Part shown: positions 1 through 7,416 of the stretch, one piece after another
Position numbering within the stretch: the stretch's first letter is position 1
Layout: each line of letters begins with the position of its first letter
Assembly: GCA_964575715.1 (NCBI GenBank)
Contig: CAZNSG010000121.1
Coordinates: 1 to 41,416, forward strand
DNA length: 41,416 nucleotides
Source of the DNA: PNAI01 sp964575715
GTDB lineage: Bacteria > Pseudomonadota > Alphaproteobacteria > Rhizobiales > Xanthobacteraceae
Direction: 5' to 3'
Made by a program: the position numbers and the translations under genes
The notes under the pieces: generated by a model
The model's database searches: none
What the model was told of the DNA's origin: nothing
The model's input: only the letters and a program-made list of their open reading frames with translations

Positions 1-101
1 TCGGCCACTCCCGCGAATCATTAGCTGATCCACGGAATCAGCCGCGCAATCGCTCGGCAAGATGTGTGAATATGACAGCCGTAAACACGGGGAGAGGGAA
101 G

Positions 102-1061
102 TCACATCTTCACCGGATAGACCGGCTTCTCGCCCGCGAGCACGCGCGCCACGTCGCTGGCGCATTTGGTCTGCAGCTCTTCGAGCGCCTCCACCGAATA
201 GAAGCCCGTGTGCGGCGTGAGAATCACATGGTCGCGGCCGAGCAAGGGCGAATCCTTCGCCAGCGGTTCGGCCGCGACCACATCCAGCGCGGCGCCGCCA
301 ATGTGACCGGAATCGAGCGCAGCGATGAGCGCCGCTTCGTCCACCAGCGGCCCGCGCGCGGTGTTGATCAGATAGGCGCCCTTCTTCATCTTGCGGAAGG
401 CTTCCGCGTTGAACAGCCCGCGCGTCGCCGGCAGCAGCGGCGCATGGATCGAGACGAAATCCGACATCGCCAGCAAGGCATCGAAGCTGGCGTCCTCGAC
501 GGCGGCTTTCGCCAGCGCGTCCGGCGACACGTAGGGATCGTGGATCACCACGCGCAGCCCGAAGGCCTTGGCCTTGGGCGCGAGCGCGCGCGGAATGTTG
601 CCGAAGCCGACGAGACCGAGCACGCGGCCGTCGAGCCGATGTAGCGGCACAAGCGGCGGCAATTCCCAGCGGCCAGCCTGCACCAGCTTGTTGGAGAGCG
701 GGATTTTGCGCGCGAGCGCGAGCAGCAGCGCCATGGCGTGGTCGGACACCTCGCGCATGCAATAGTCCGGCACGTAAGTCACAATGATGCCGAGCGCCGC
801 CGCCGCCGGAATGTCGATGTTGTCGACGCCAAGCCCGAAGCGGCCGATCACCTTGCAGCGCTTGAGTTGCTTGAGCAGATCGCCCGGTAATTTCGCATAA
901 GTCACGAACACGGCGTCCGCCTCGCGCGCCACGGCGAGAATGTCCTCGGCCGAGGTGCTTTTCGCCATCCGCAGCTCGGGATCGAGCCGGGCAAGCGCGG
1001 CCTTCGCGGGATCGAGCGAGGGAAACGGACTGTCGGTGACGGCGATCAGCAGGCGGGGCAT
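102..1061 (-). CDS. D-isomer-specific 2-hydroxyacid dehydrogenase
   Basis: This is a 319-residue, cytoplasmic NAD(P)-dependent dehydrogenase of the D-2-hydroxyacid/phosphoglycerate dehydrogenase family, which interconverts a 2-oxoacid and a D-2-hydroxyacid. The central Rossmann loop reads GLVGFGNIPRALA, with Pro where the last glycine of GxGxxG usually sits. The catalytic Arg is in NTARGPLVDEAAL, the Glu in ALDVVAAEP and the His in LTPHTG, so the catalytic triad is complete. Length is normal for the family. An AAGGGAAAG ribosome site lies about 7 bases before the ATG. It is the last visible gene of a minus-strand array and is separated from the paralogue upstream by a palindromic repeat at 1103-1281. 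The substrate is not predictable; glyoxylate, hydroxypyruvate or an aryl-pyruvate are all possible. The 101 bases beyond its stop hold only a weak 6-bp hairpin (24-42). Confidence 0.92.
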   Translation of the reverse strand: MPRLLIAVTDSPFPSLDPAKAALARLDPELRMAKSTSAEDILAVAREADAVFVTYAKLPGDLLKQLKRCKVIGRFGLGVDNIDIPAAAALGIIVTYVPDYCMREVSDHAMALLLALARKIPLSNKLVQAGRWELPPLVPLHRLDGRVLGLVGFGNIPRALAPKAKAFGLRVVIHDPYVSPDALAKAAVEDASFDALLAMSDFVSIHAPLLPATRGLFNAEAFRKMKKGAYLINTARGPLVDEAALIAALDSGHIGGAALDVVAAEPLAKDSPLLGRDHVILTPHTGFYSVEALEELQTKCASDVARVLAGEKPVYPVKM

Positions 1062-1102
1062 GGCGTCTTTCCCTTGTGAACACGCGCGGTGCTACGAGTC
1101 AC

Positions 1103-1281
1103 CTCTCCCCGCAAGCGGGGAGAGCGTAGGCGACCTTCGGCCGCCGTTCTTTACATCAAGAACGCCAATGCAAAGCATCGGCTATGGAGCGAAGCGAGGC
1201 GGGTGAGGGGCCGTGCAATGCCCCTCACCCGGCTCGCCCTATCGGGCTCGCCACCCTCTCCCCGCCAAAGCGGGGAGAGGG
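1103..1281. repeat. Composite palindromic intergenic repeat, family PA copy 1
   Basis: The gap between the two 2-hydroxyacid dehydrogenases is almost filled by an element bounded by CTCTCCCCGC hairpins (1103-1124 and about 1256-1279). It contains inner blocks with GCATCGGCTATGGAGCGAAG and CCCCTCACCCGGC. Its reverse complement matches the element at 3603-3786 block by block. It ends 3 bases before the stop codon of the neighbouring gene. Confidence 0.85.
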
Positions 1282-1283
1282 AA

Positions 1284-2270
1284 CTATTTGGCAAGCACTT
1301 CCGGGTTGATGCAATGGGGCGGCCGGCGTCCCTCGATGACTGCGAGTATATTGTCGACCACGATATGCGCCATGGCCTCGCGCAGTTCCTGCACGGCGCT
1401 CCCCAGATGCGGCGCGAGCACGACATTCGGCAGCTTGCGCAACGCGGGCGCGACATTCGGCTCGTGCTCGAACACATCGAGTCCGGCGCCGGCGATCTGC
1501 TTGCGCGCGAGCGCGCGCGTCAGCGCCGCTTCGTCGACCACCGCGCCGCGCGCGGTGTTGATCAAGAACGCGGTTTTTTTCATCATTTTCAATTCGCGCG
1601 CGCCGATCATGTGGCGCGTCTCGGCCTTAAGCGGCGGATGCAGCGATACGAAATCCGCTTCCGCCAGCAGCTTTTCCAAGGGCACGTAGACGATGCCGGC
1701 GTCGCGTTCCTCGCTCTCGGGCTTGCGCCGTGGAGTCCAATACAGCACCCGCATGGAGAAGCCGTGCGCGCGCCGCGCCACCGCCTTGCCGATGCGCCCG
1801 CCGCCGCCGACCAGTCCGAGCGTCTTGCCCCACACCCAGGAGCCGGCGAGATGATCGGACTGCGAGCCGGGAAAGCGCCCGGCGCGCACATAGCGGTCGC
1901 CTTCGAGCATGCGCCGCGCCACCGCCAGCATGAGCCCAAAGTTGATGTCGGCCGTGGCTTCCACCACCATGGGCGGGATCACGGAGACCACGATGCCGCG
2001 CTTGGTGGCCTCCGCCACATCGGTATTGTCGGGCGTGATCGACATGGAATTGACCGCGCGCAACTTCGGATTGGCCGCCAGCACGTCGCGATCGACCTTG
2101 TCGTGCAGGCGGGTGAACAGAATGTCGCATTGGCGCACGGCTGAGATGAGCGCGCGCTTGGCGATGATACGGCTGGAATCCGGATTGACCTTGACGCTGG
2201 CGACTTGCTTGAGCCGCGCGAGCGCGCTGGCGGCGATCGGCTGGGTGACAAAGATGCGCGGCCTGCTCAT
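1284..2270 (-). CDS. D-2-hydroxyacid dehydrogenase, glyoxylate/hydroxypyruvate reductase-like
   Basis: This is a 328-residue NAD(P)-dependent D-2-hydroxyacid dehydrogenase, closest in motif style to glyoxylate/hydroxypyruvate reductases. The Rossmann motif is GLVGGGGRIG, the catalytic Arg is in NTARGAVVDEAAL, the Glu in GLDVFEHEP and the His in APHLGSA. The frame is open far upstream, but the start was set at 2270 because that ATG overlaps the stop of the upstream gene as ATGA and gives the normal N-terminus (MSRPRIFVTQ). The overlap implies translational coupling to the PEP-synthase-like gene, so the two products probably serve one pathway. It is only distantly similar to the 102-1061 paralogue. 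The exact substrate is inferred, not shown. Confidence 0.93.
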   Translation of the reverse strand: MSRPRIFVTQPIAASALARLKQVASVKVNPDSSRIIAKRALISAVRQCDILFTRLHDKVDRDVLAANPKLRAVNSMSITPDNTDVAEATKRGIVVSVIPPMVVEATADINFGLMLAVARRMLEGDRYVRAGRFPGSQSDHLAGSWVWGKTLGLVGGGGRIGKAVARRAHGFSMRVLYWTPRRKPESEERDAGIVYVPLEKLLAEADFVSLHPPLKAETRHMIGARELKMMKKTAFLINTARGAVVDEAALTRALARKQIAGAGLDVFEHEPNVAPALRKLPNVVLAPHLGSAVQELREAMAHIVVDNILAVIEGRRPPHCINPEVLAK

Positions 2271-3562
2271 GCCATCCATCGTACCACGCCTGAGACGCCG
2301 TCGACCGCGACCTGCGCCCCGTCGGGGATCGTGGTGGTCGCGTCGAGCACGCCGAGCACCATGGGAATGCCGCGCTCGCGCGCGAGCGACGCCAGGTGCG
2401 ATGTCGAACCGCCCAGTTCGGCCACCACGCCCGCGACCCGCGGTAAGATATGACTGAGCGCCGGCCCCGCCACGCGCGTGATCAGCACATCGCCGGGCGC
2501 AACGCGCGTGAGCTCGCATTCGCAATTGACCACGACCGCGCGGCCGGTCCCCCAGCCGATGCCGGCGGGATGGCCGTTGAGCTTGGGATGCTGCAGCCAG
2601 ATTTCGTCCGGCACCTGGATAGGTTGCAGATGAAGCGGACGTGCTTGGAGTAATTTGACGCCGCTCTCGTCGGCCGCCCATTCGATCTCGACCGGCATGC
2701 CCAGGAGTTCTTCGCATTTTCGCAGCATGCGGCCGAGCGCGGTGGCCTCGCCGGGCGTCAGGCACGGCGCGCGCGCCAACTCCTTGGGCACCGCCTGGGC
2801 CGCGACTTGACCGCCAAGTTGCGTACCATGGCCGCAGGTATCGCGGTGATCCTTGCGGCCGGCGTCGATCTTGCGCACAAAACCCTGGCGGCTGAGCACG
2901 ATGCGGTCGGGCACCACTTCGCCTTGCGCGATGGCGGAGCCGAGCCCCCAGGTGGCGGAGAGCAGCATGTTGCCCTCGGCGGTCATGCTCAAACCGCCGC
3001 CGGACGCGCGCGCGGCAACGAGCGGCTGGATCAGCACGGCCATCGCGGTGGCGGCCGGATTGAGATCGTGATTGGCCATGTAGCGGCGCGCGTTGGTGGT
3101 CCACAGCGCGGCCCAGCAGGCGCGCACGGCGGTCAGGAATTCAGTGTCGCTGCCGATACCGAGGAAGCTCTCGAACTGGCCGGCGAAGTTGGCGCCGGCG
3201 CGATCCTCGATCAAGGCGGAGGACCGCACCGCGCAAAGCCCAGGTGTTGCTTCGCGCATACCGTGCCACATCGTCAGCAGCGGCTCGGCGATCGCGGGCG
3301 CGATGGGCTGCTCGTAGAGGGCTAGCCGGACTTCCACCGACAGCCGCCGCTCCGCGCGCATGTCGGCCGAGCCGAATTGTTCCAGCGCACTCCCAAGCCC
3401 GAGCGCATCGATCTGCTGCCGGTAAGCCGCCGCCGTGAGACAAAAGCCGCCCGGCGTCGGTAAACCGGCGCGGCCGAGCAGCGCAAGATTCGCCGCCTTC
3501 GGCCCGACGATCTCTGGATCGGTGGCACGCGGGGTGGAGAGTGGGATTACGAAGTCGGTCAT
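2267..3562 (-). CDS. Short PEP synthase / pyruvate phosphate dikinase-like protein (ATP-grasp plus phosphohistidine domain)
   Basis: This is a 431-residue protein. Residues 1 to about 315 form the PPDK/PEP-synthase ATP-binding domain: GPKAANLALL near the N-terminus, AVRSSALIEDRAGANFAGQ, a GLGSAIAQGEVVPD block, and EIEWAADESGVKLLQARP at its end. Residues of about 345-431 form the swivelling phosphohistidine domain, with GGSTSHLASLARERGIP carrying the catalytic His (about 389). The C-terminal PEP/pyruvate barrel of PpsA or PPDK, which would make these proteins roughly 800-900 residues, is absent, and so is the central antibiotic domain of rifampin phosphotransferase. It could therefore phosphorylate His from ATP, but the acceptor site must lie elsewhere or on another protein. 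It overlaps the next gene by ATGA. The ribosome site at the ATG is weak. Confidence 0.88.
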   Translation of the reverse strand: MTDFVIPLSTPRATDPEIVGPKAANLALLGRAGLPTPGGFCLTAAAYRQQIDALGLGSALEQFGSADMRAERRLSVEVRLALYEQPIAPAIAEPLLTMWHGMREATPGLCAVRSSALIEDRAGANFAGQFESFLGIGSDTEFLTAVRACWAALWTTNARRYMANHDLNPAATAMAVLIQPLVAARASGGGLSMTAEGNMLLSATWGLGSAIAQGEVVPDRIVLSRQGFVRKIDAGRKDHRDTCGHGTQLGGQVAAQAVPKELARAPCLTPGEATALGRMLRKCEELLGMPVEIEWAADESGVKLLQARPLHLQPIQVPDEIWLQHPKLNGHPAGIGWGTGRAVVVNCECELTRVAPGDVLITRVAGPALSHILPRVAGVVAELGGSTSHLASLARERGIPMVLGVLDATTTIPDGAQVAVDGVSGVVRWMA

Positions 3563-3602
3563 GGCAACTCAAATCTCACGCCGTGCCACAAGCTCGGCGC
3601 GC

Positions 3603-3786
3603 TCCTTCTCCCCGCTTGCGGGGAGAAGGTCGGGATGAGGGGGCATAACCAAACGCTCAGAATTGCGGAAAGGCCCCCTCACCCGACCTCGCTACGCTCG
3701 CATAGCCGATGCTTCGCATCGGCGTACTTGGTACAAAAGAACGGCGGCCGATGGCCGCCTATGCTCTCCCCGCAAGCGGGGAGAGG
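3603..3786. repeat. Composite palindromic intergenic repeat, family PA copy 2 (inverted)
   Basis: It is bounded by CCTTCTCCCCGCTTGCGGGG and CTCTCCCCGCAAGCGGGG hairpins. The inner blocks are CCCCCTCACCCGACCTCGC, AGCCGATGCTTCGCATCGGC and GAACGGCGGCCGATGGCCGC. The order and spacing match the reverse complement of 1103-1281. It fills the gap between the M24 gene and the PEP-synthase-like gene and ends 6 bases before the M24 stop. Confidence 0.85.
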
Positions 3787-3792
3787 TTAAGG

Positions 3793-5064
3793 TCACCTCA
3801 CATGATCGCCGTAGCCGGGAAGCGGATCGACCACCGTGATCTGCTTGACCGGGAAGTTGGAGATGATCTCGATCTCCTTCTTGTGCACGATCAGCATTTC
3901 CTCGATGCGCACGCCGTAGCGGAAGCGTTTGCCGTGCTGGGTCTCCAGCGCGAAGGTCATGCCTTCCTTGATCTCGACCGGATGATCGAGCGACCAGATA
4001 CGGGAAATCACCGGCGGGTCGTATTGCGCCAGACCTAAGCCATGACCCCACAGGTTCGCCGCCGCCTGGTCTTCATCCTTGTAACCCCACGCTTCCTTGG
4101 CCGACGGCCATTTCATGGCGATCTCGCGCGTGGTGGTGCCGACCTTGACCGCCTCGATCGAGTCGTAGAGCCATTTGAGCGCGGTGGCGTAGGTGTCCTT
4201 CTGTTCCTTGGATGGCTCCTTGCCGACGCAATAGGTGCGGTAATAACAGGACTTGTAACCGTTCCACGTGAGCGCGGCCAAATCCATGAACACGATGTCG
4301 CCGGGCTGGATGATGCGGTCGGAGAAGTTGCGCCAGTTCGGCCAGGTGTTGGGACCGGATGAGACGATGACATCTTCCACATCCTCCATGCCGGGGATGT
4401 TGTAGAGATATTTCATCAGATGCGCGGTGACCTGGTTCTCGGTGATGCCGGGGCGCAGGAATTTCATGCATTCCCAATGGGTGGCATCGCCGATGGCGCC
4501 GACGATGCGCATGCATTCTTGTTCGTCCACATTCTTGACCGCGCGCGCATTCATCATCGGCGTCATGCCGTCGACCCAGTTGATCTTCTTGTCCTTGAAG
4601 ATCTGGATCATGTTGATGTCGATGAAATCGACGCCGAGCTTTTGGCCGGCGACGCCGTGACGCTTCATCTCATAGACGATGGCGTCGGTGAATTTCTTCA
4701 CCTGCTGTACCGAGGCGGGGCCGGCGGCGCCCTTGATCCAGGCGAATGAGTGACGGATGTTCTCCTTCGGCAGCCAGGGCGAATGGCGCTCGATTTGAAA
4801 GCCAAGATCGCCCTGCTCGAACAGCACCGGCTGACCGTCGCCGCACAACAGCGCGTAGCGCAGGCCCGGCTTGAGCCGGTTCCAGCCCGGCGTGAGCGTG
4901 CCGGTGAGATAGCGCACGTTCTCGTCGTACATGCACAGCACGGCGCCGAGCCCGGCCTTCTTCATCATCTGCCGCGCCCGCTCGGTGCGGTATTTCTTCA
5001 AGCGGTCCCAGTTGACGCGCTGCTGCCAGTCGAGTCCGGCGATGCCGAAATTTGCTGTACCCAT
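3793..5064 (-). CDS. M24 (creatinase/Xaa-Pro aminopeptidase fold) protein with incomplete metal site
   Basis: This 423-residue protein has an N-terminal creatinase-type domain (about 20-160, including ARQMMKKAGLGAVLCMY) and a C-terminal pita-bread domain (about 185-405). The start at 5064 was chosen because GGGGAGGA lies 7 bases upstream; the frame is open further upstream but overlaps the Gfo/Idh gene. Classical M24 metallopeptidases use Asp, Asp, His, Glu, Glu. Here Asp261 (VFMDLAAL), His341 (GHGLGL), Glu374 (FALET) and Glu388 (VRIEE) are present. The second Asp of the GY-x-SD motif is Cys273 (GYKSCYYRT), and the HExP His is Tyr348 (AQYDPP). This suggests a creatinase-like, metal-poor or metal-independent hydrolase or lyase rather than a true aminopeptidase. 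It follows the Gfo/Idh gene after 76 bases, probably in the same operon. Confidence 0.88.
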   Translation of the reverse strand: MGTANFGIAGLDWQQRVNWDRLKKYRTERARQMMKKAGLGAVLCMYDENVRYLTGTLTPGWNRLKPGLRYALLCGDGQPVLFEQGDLGFQIERHSPWLPKENIRHSFAWIKGAAGPASVQQVKKFTDAIVYEMKRHGVAGQKLGVDFIDINMIQIFKDKKINWVDGMTPMMNARAVKNVDEQECMRIVGAIGDATHWECMKFLRPGITENQVTAHLMKYLYNIPGMEDVEDVIVSSGPNTWPNWRNFSDRIIQPGDIVFMDLAALTWNGYKSCYYRTYCVGKEPSKEQKDTYATALKWLYDSIEAVKVGTTTREIAMKWPSAKEAWGYKDEDQAAANLWGHGLGLAQYDPPVISRIWSLDHPVEIKEGMTFALETQHGKRFRYGVRIEEMLIVHKKEIEIISNFPVKQITVVDPLPGYGDHVR

Positions 5065-5140
5065 CCCTATCCTCCCCGTGGCGCTTGAGCGCGCCCATGT
5101 TGCCCTTGATGGAAATCCTAGACTGCCTTTCCGTCCCGCG

Positions 5141-6115
5141 CTAGTCGACGGATTGCCAAGTGCCATTAGAATCGGCCGAGCGGAACACCGCTTCCAGCGC
5201 CGCAACCGTGTGCACAATGCCGGCATCGTCGATGTGGAACTTGCCCTGCCCAAGGGCCGCGCGCGCAAACGATTCCAGATTAGCCGCGACGTGGTTGACC
5301 GCCGGCAGATCGATCGTTTCCGGCTCGCCCTTCGGGCGATGGACCACAAGCCGCGTCTCGCTCGTGCTTTCGGCCCAGGCGTGCTCGCCGTAGATCGCGA
5401 TGCGCCACACAAACGGCGTCTTGAGCGTGGTCGCGAGCGTGCCGGTCGCTCCATTGGCAAACTCGATCAGCGCGGCGGTGGTGTCGCCGGTGGGAAGTTT
5501 CAGCGCGCGCCCGGTCGAGAGCGCGCAGATGCGTTGCATGCTTCCGACGAGATAGCTGAAACAATCGAGCACATGGATGCCCATGCCGGTCATGCCGCCG
5601 GCTCTGCTCTCTTCCCGCGCGGTGCGCCAGTGCTCAGCCCCCTGCCCGGCCAGCCAGTCATGGCTGTAGTTGCCTTCCGCATGCATGATGGTGCCGAGCG
5701 TGCCGGCGTCGATGAGTTCGCGCAGCGCCTTGATCGAGGGCAGGAAGCGAAAATTCTGACCGACCCCTACCGTCACGCCCGCGCGCCGGCAGGCGGCGAC
5801 CGCGGCTTGCGCATCGCGCTGCGATAAAGCAAAAGGCTTTTCGCAGCACACGTGCTTTCCGGCGGCGGCCGCGGCCTCCACCATGGCGCGATGCCTTGTA
5901 TGCGGCGTCGCCAGCACGACCGCTTTGATTGCCGGATCGGCAAGCGCTTCTTCGTACGAAGTACCGATGGCAAGTCCGCGCTGGACAGCGAAATCGCGCA
6001 CAAGTTCGGGCTCCAACGTTACCCCGCGCGCAAAGCGGATCAGCGTGCTGCCCTCAGCGGCCTCGACCAGCCGCTTCCCCCACCAGCCAAGCCCGATCAT
6101 CGCGGCGTTGAGCAT
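5141..6115 (-). CDS. Gfo/Idh/MocA-family oxidoreductase
   Basis: This is a 324-residue NAD(P)-dependent oxidoreductase of the glucose-fructose oxidoreductase / myo-inositol dehydrogenase family. The N-terminus AAMIGLGWWGKRLV is the Rossmann glycine loop, and CCEKPFALSQRDA carries the conserved EKP lysine. The later HVLDCFSYLVG is the usual conserved segment of the C-terminal alpha/beta domain. Members oxidise sugars, inositols or other hydroxy compounds, or reduce imines or biliverdin, so the substrate is open. A GTG at 6127, 12 bases upstream and in frame, is an alternative start; the ATG at 6115 gives the more typical N-terminus. Only 16 bases separate it from the MaiA-like gene, so it is co-transcribed with it. 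Confidence 0.9.
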   Translation of the reverse strand: MLNAAMIGLGWWGKRLVEAAEGSTLIRFARGVTLEPELVRDFAVQRGLAIGTSYEEALADPAIKAVVLATPHTRHRAMVEAAAAAGKHVCCEKPFALSQRDAQAAVAACRRAGVTVGVGQNFRFLPSIKALRELIDAGTLGTIMHAEGNYSHDWLAGQGAEHWRTAREESRAGGMTGMGIHVLDCFSYLVGSMQRICALSTGRALKLPTGDTTAALIEFANGATGTLATTLKTPFVWRIAIYGEHAWAESTSETRLVVHRPKGEPETIDLPAVNHVAANLESFARAALGQGKFHIDDAGIVHTVAALEAVFRSADSNGTWQSVD

Positions 6116-6131
6116 CGCGGCTTGCACTCAG

Positions 6132-6785
6132 TCACAGCGACGCTGGCGCGCCGGTCTGCTTGAGCGGATGGGCGCGCGCGATGGCATCATTCTCCAGACA
6201 GGCCGCGACGATGCGCTCCACCGTCGGGAAGGCTTTCAGACCAACATCGAAGAACGAAGAACCGACGGCCTGTCCGACCAGACAGAGATCGGCGATGGTG
6301 ATGGCATCGCCATGGCAATAGCGCCCGGTGTCCTTGTCGCGCGCGAGCAGCGTTTCGAGCGTGCCCAAAGCCTCGGTCTGCCAATGGCGGACCCATTCGT
6401 GCATCTGGTCATGACTGAGCTTGAGCGTCTGCGTGAGATAATTGCGGATGCGCGGCACCGAGAGCGGATGGGCGTCGGACACGACGACCTGAGAAAGACC
6501 GCGCACCCGCGCGCGCCCGCGCACATCCTTCGGCAAAAGCGGCGGTTCCGGATAGGCCTCCTCCAGATATTCCATGATCGCCATGGACTGAAACAGCGGC
6601 GGCCCGCCATCGTCGAGCACGAGGGCGGGAATAAGCTTTTGCGGATTCACTGTCGTGTAATCGCCTCCGTGCTGATGGCCCTTGAGCAGGTCGACGTATT
6701 CCACTTCGGGGTTGATGCCTTTGAGGTTGAGCGCCATGCGCACGCGAAACGTCGCAATCGACCGCCAAAACGTATAAAGCTTCAT
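6132..6785 (-). CDS. maiA: Zeta-class glutathione S-transferase, maleylacetoacetate isomerase-like
   Basis: This 217-residue cytoplasmic protein has a thioredoxin-fold N-terminal domain (LYTFWRSIATFRVRMALNL) and an all-alpha C-terminal domain (ADLCLVGQAVGSSFFDVGL). Zeta GSTs such as MaiA isomerise maleylacetoacetate or maleylpyruvate in tyrosine/homogentisate or gentisate degradation. The zeta active-site stretch SSC (SSA in many bacteria) is SIA here: the first Ser is kept and the second is Ile, so activity toward the classic substrate is uncertain. No homogentisate dioxygenase or fumarylacetoacetase gene is visible nearby. AGGAG lies 8 bases before the ATG. It sits 19 bases after the GlcG-like gene, in one operon with it. 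Confidence 0.85.
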   Translation of the reverse strand: MKLYTFWRSIATFRVRMALNLKGINPEVEYVDLLKGHQHGGDYTTVNPQKLIPALVLDDGGPPLFQSMAIMEYLEEAYPEPPLLPKDVRGRARVRGLSQVVVSDAHPLSVPRIRNYLTQTLKLSHDQMHEWVRHWQTEALGTLETLLARDKDTGRYCHGDAITIADLCLVGQAVGSSFFDVGLKAFPTVERIVAACLENDAIARAHPLKQTGAPASL

Positions 6786-6804
6786 TGCAATAACTCCTGC
6801 ACGG

Positions 6805-7245
6805 TTACGGTTTGCTGCCGCCGGGATCGGCTTTGAGGCTCGCGGCCTCGACGCCCGCGATGGCGCAAACCTCGTCCTTGTCGGAGGTGTCGCCCGAGAT
6901 GCCGACGGCGCCGATTATATCGCCGCTGGCATCCTTGATCAGCACGCCGCCGGGATTGGTCACCAGCCGGCCGCCGCTTGCCGCCGCAACGGCTGTATAG
7001 AACATCGGCGTGCTGGCAGCGCGCTCGAACAGCGTGCGCGAGCCAAAGCCCATTCCGAGTGCGCCCCAGGCTTTGCCGAAGGCAATGTCGAAACGCAGAA
7101 TTCCGGAGCGGTCCTCGCGCTTGAAGGCAACCAGATGGCCGCCGGCATCGAGCACGGCGACGGTGAGCGGCGCGCAACTGGTTTCGCGGCCTTTCTTGAG
7201 CGCGGCATCGACAACGGTAGAAGCTTGAGCGAGGGTCAAAGGCAT
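6805..7245 (-). CDS. GlcG/HbpS-family heme-binding-like protein
   Basis: This 146-residue single-domain protein belongs to the GlcG/HbpS (DUF336) family. Landmarks are LTVAVLDAGGHLVAFKRED near residue 30, the central GILRFDIAFGKAWGA and the C-terminal GAVGISGDTSDKDE. Family members form oligomers; some bind heme or corrinoids, and others sit in glycolate or diol-utilisation operons without a defined role. No signal peptide is visible, so it is probably cytoplasmic. It is the first gene of the run GlcG, MaiA-like, Gfo/Idh, M24. Whether it acts enzymatically or as a small-molecule binder is unknown. Confidence 0.9.
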   Translation of the reverse strand: MPLTLAQASTVVDAALKKGRETSCAPLTVAVLDAGGHLVAFKREDRSGILRFDIAFGKAWGALGMGFGSRTLFERAASTPMFYTAVAAASGGRLVTNPGGVLIKDASGDIIGAVGISGDTSDKDEVCAIAGVEAASLKADPGGSKP

Positions 7246-7311
7246 GGCGCTTCCTCTTAGAGCGAGATCAAATTAATTGGAATCGAAGAGCATTCCTAAC
7301 ATATTGCATTT

Positions 7312-7399
7312 GCGCATGATCTTTTCCGACCTTCCTTCGCCCGCCGAAGCGGGCTTCGCGAAGGCGGGAAACCGGTATCCACTTTTCGGGATCATGCGC
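7312..7399. repeat. Palindromic repeat, family PE copy 1, with nested hairpin
   Basis: The outer arms are GCGCATGATC and GATCATGCGC. Inside, TTTTCCGA pairs with TTTTCGG and there is an ACCGGT half. Nested between them is a second palindrome built from CGCCCGCCGAAGCGGGC and TTCGCGAAGGCGGG. The same outer frame occurs inverted at 33693-33767, where a different palindrome is nested. It lies between the HIBADH-like and GlcG-like genes. Confidence 0.75.
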
Positions 7400-7416
7400 T
7401 CGTGATGCATTGCGTT

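Noticed and set aside
1089..2144. 351-codon open frame on the plus strand
   Set aside because: It runs through a palindromic repeat and antisense through the 2-hydroxyacid dehydrogenase gene. It has no family motif.
2267..3562. Full PEP synthase (ppsA) or rifampin phosphotransferase
   Set aside because: At 431 residues it lacks the PEP/pyruvate barrel of PpsA/PPDK and the central rifampin-binding domain.
3793..5064. Proline iminopeptidase or Xaa-Pro aminopeptidase (pepP)
   Set aside because: Two of the expected metal-site positions are not Asp/His (Cys273, Tyr348), so a firm pepP assignment would overstate the evidence.
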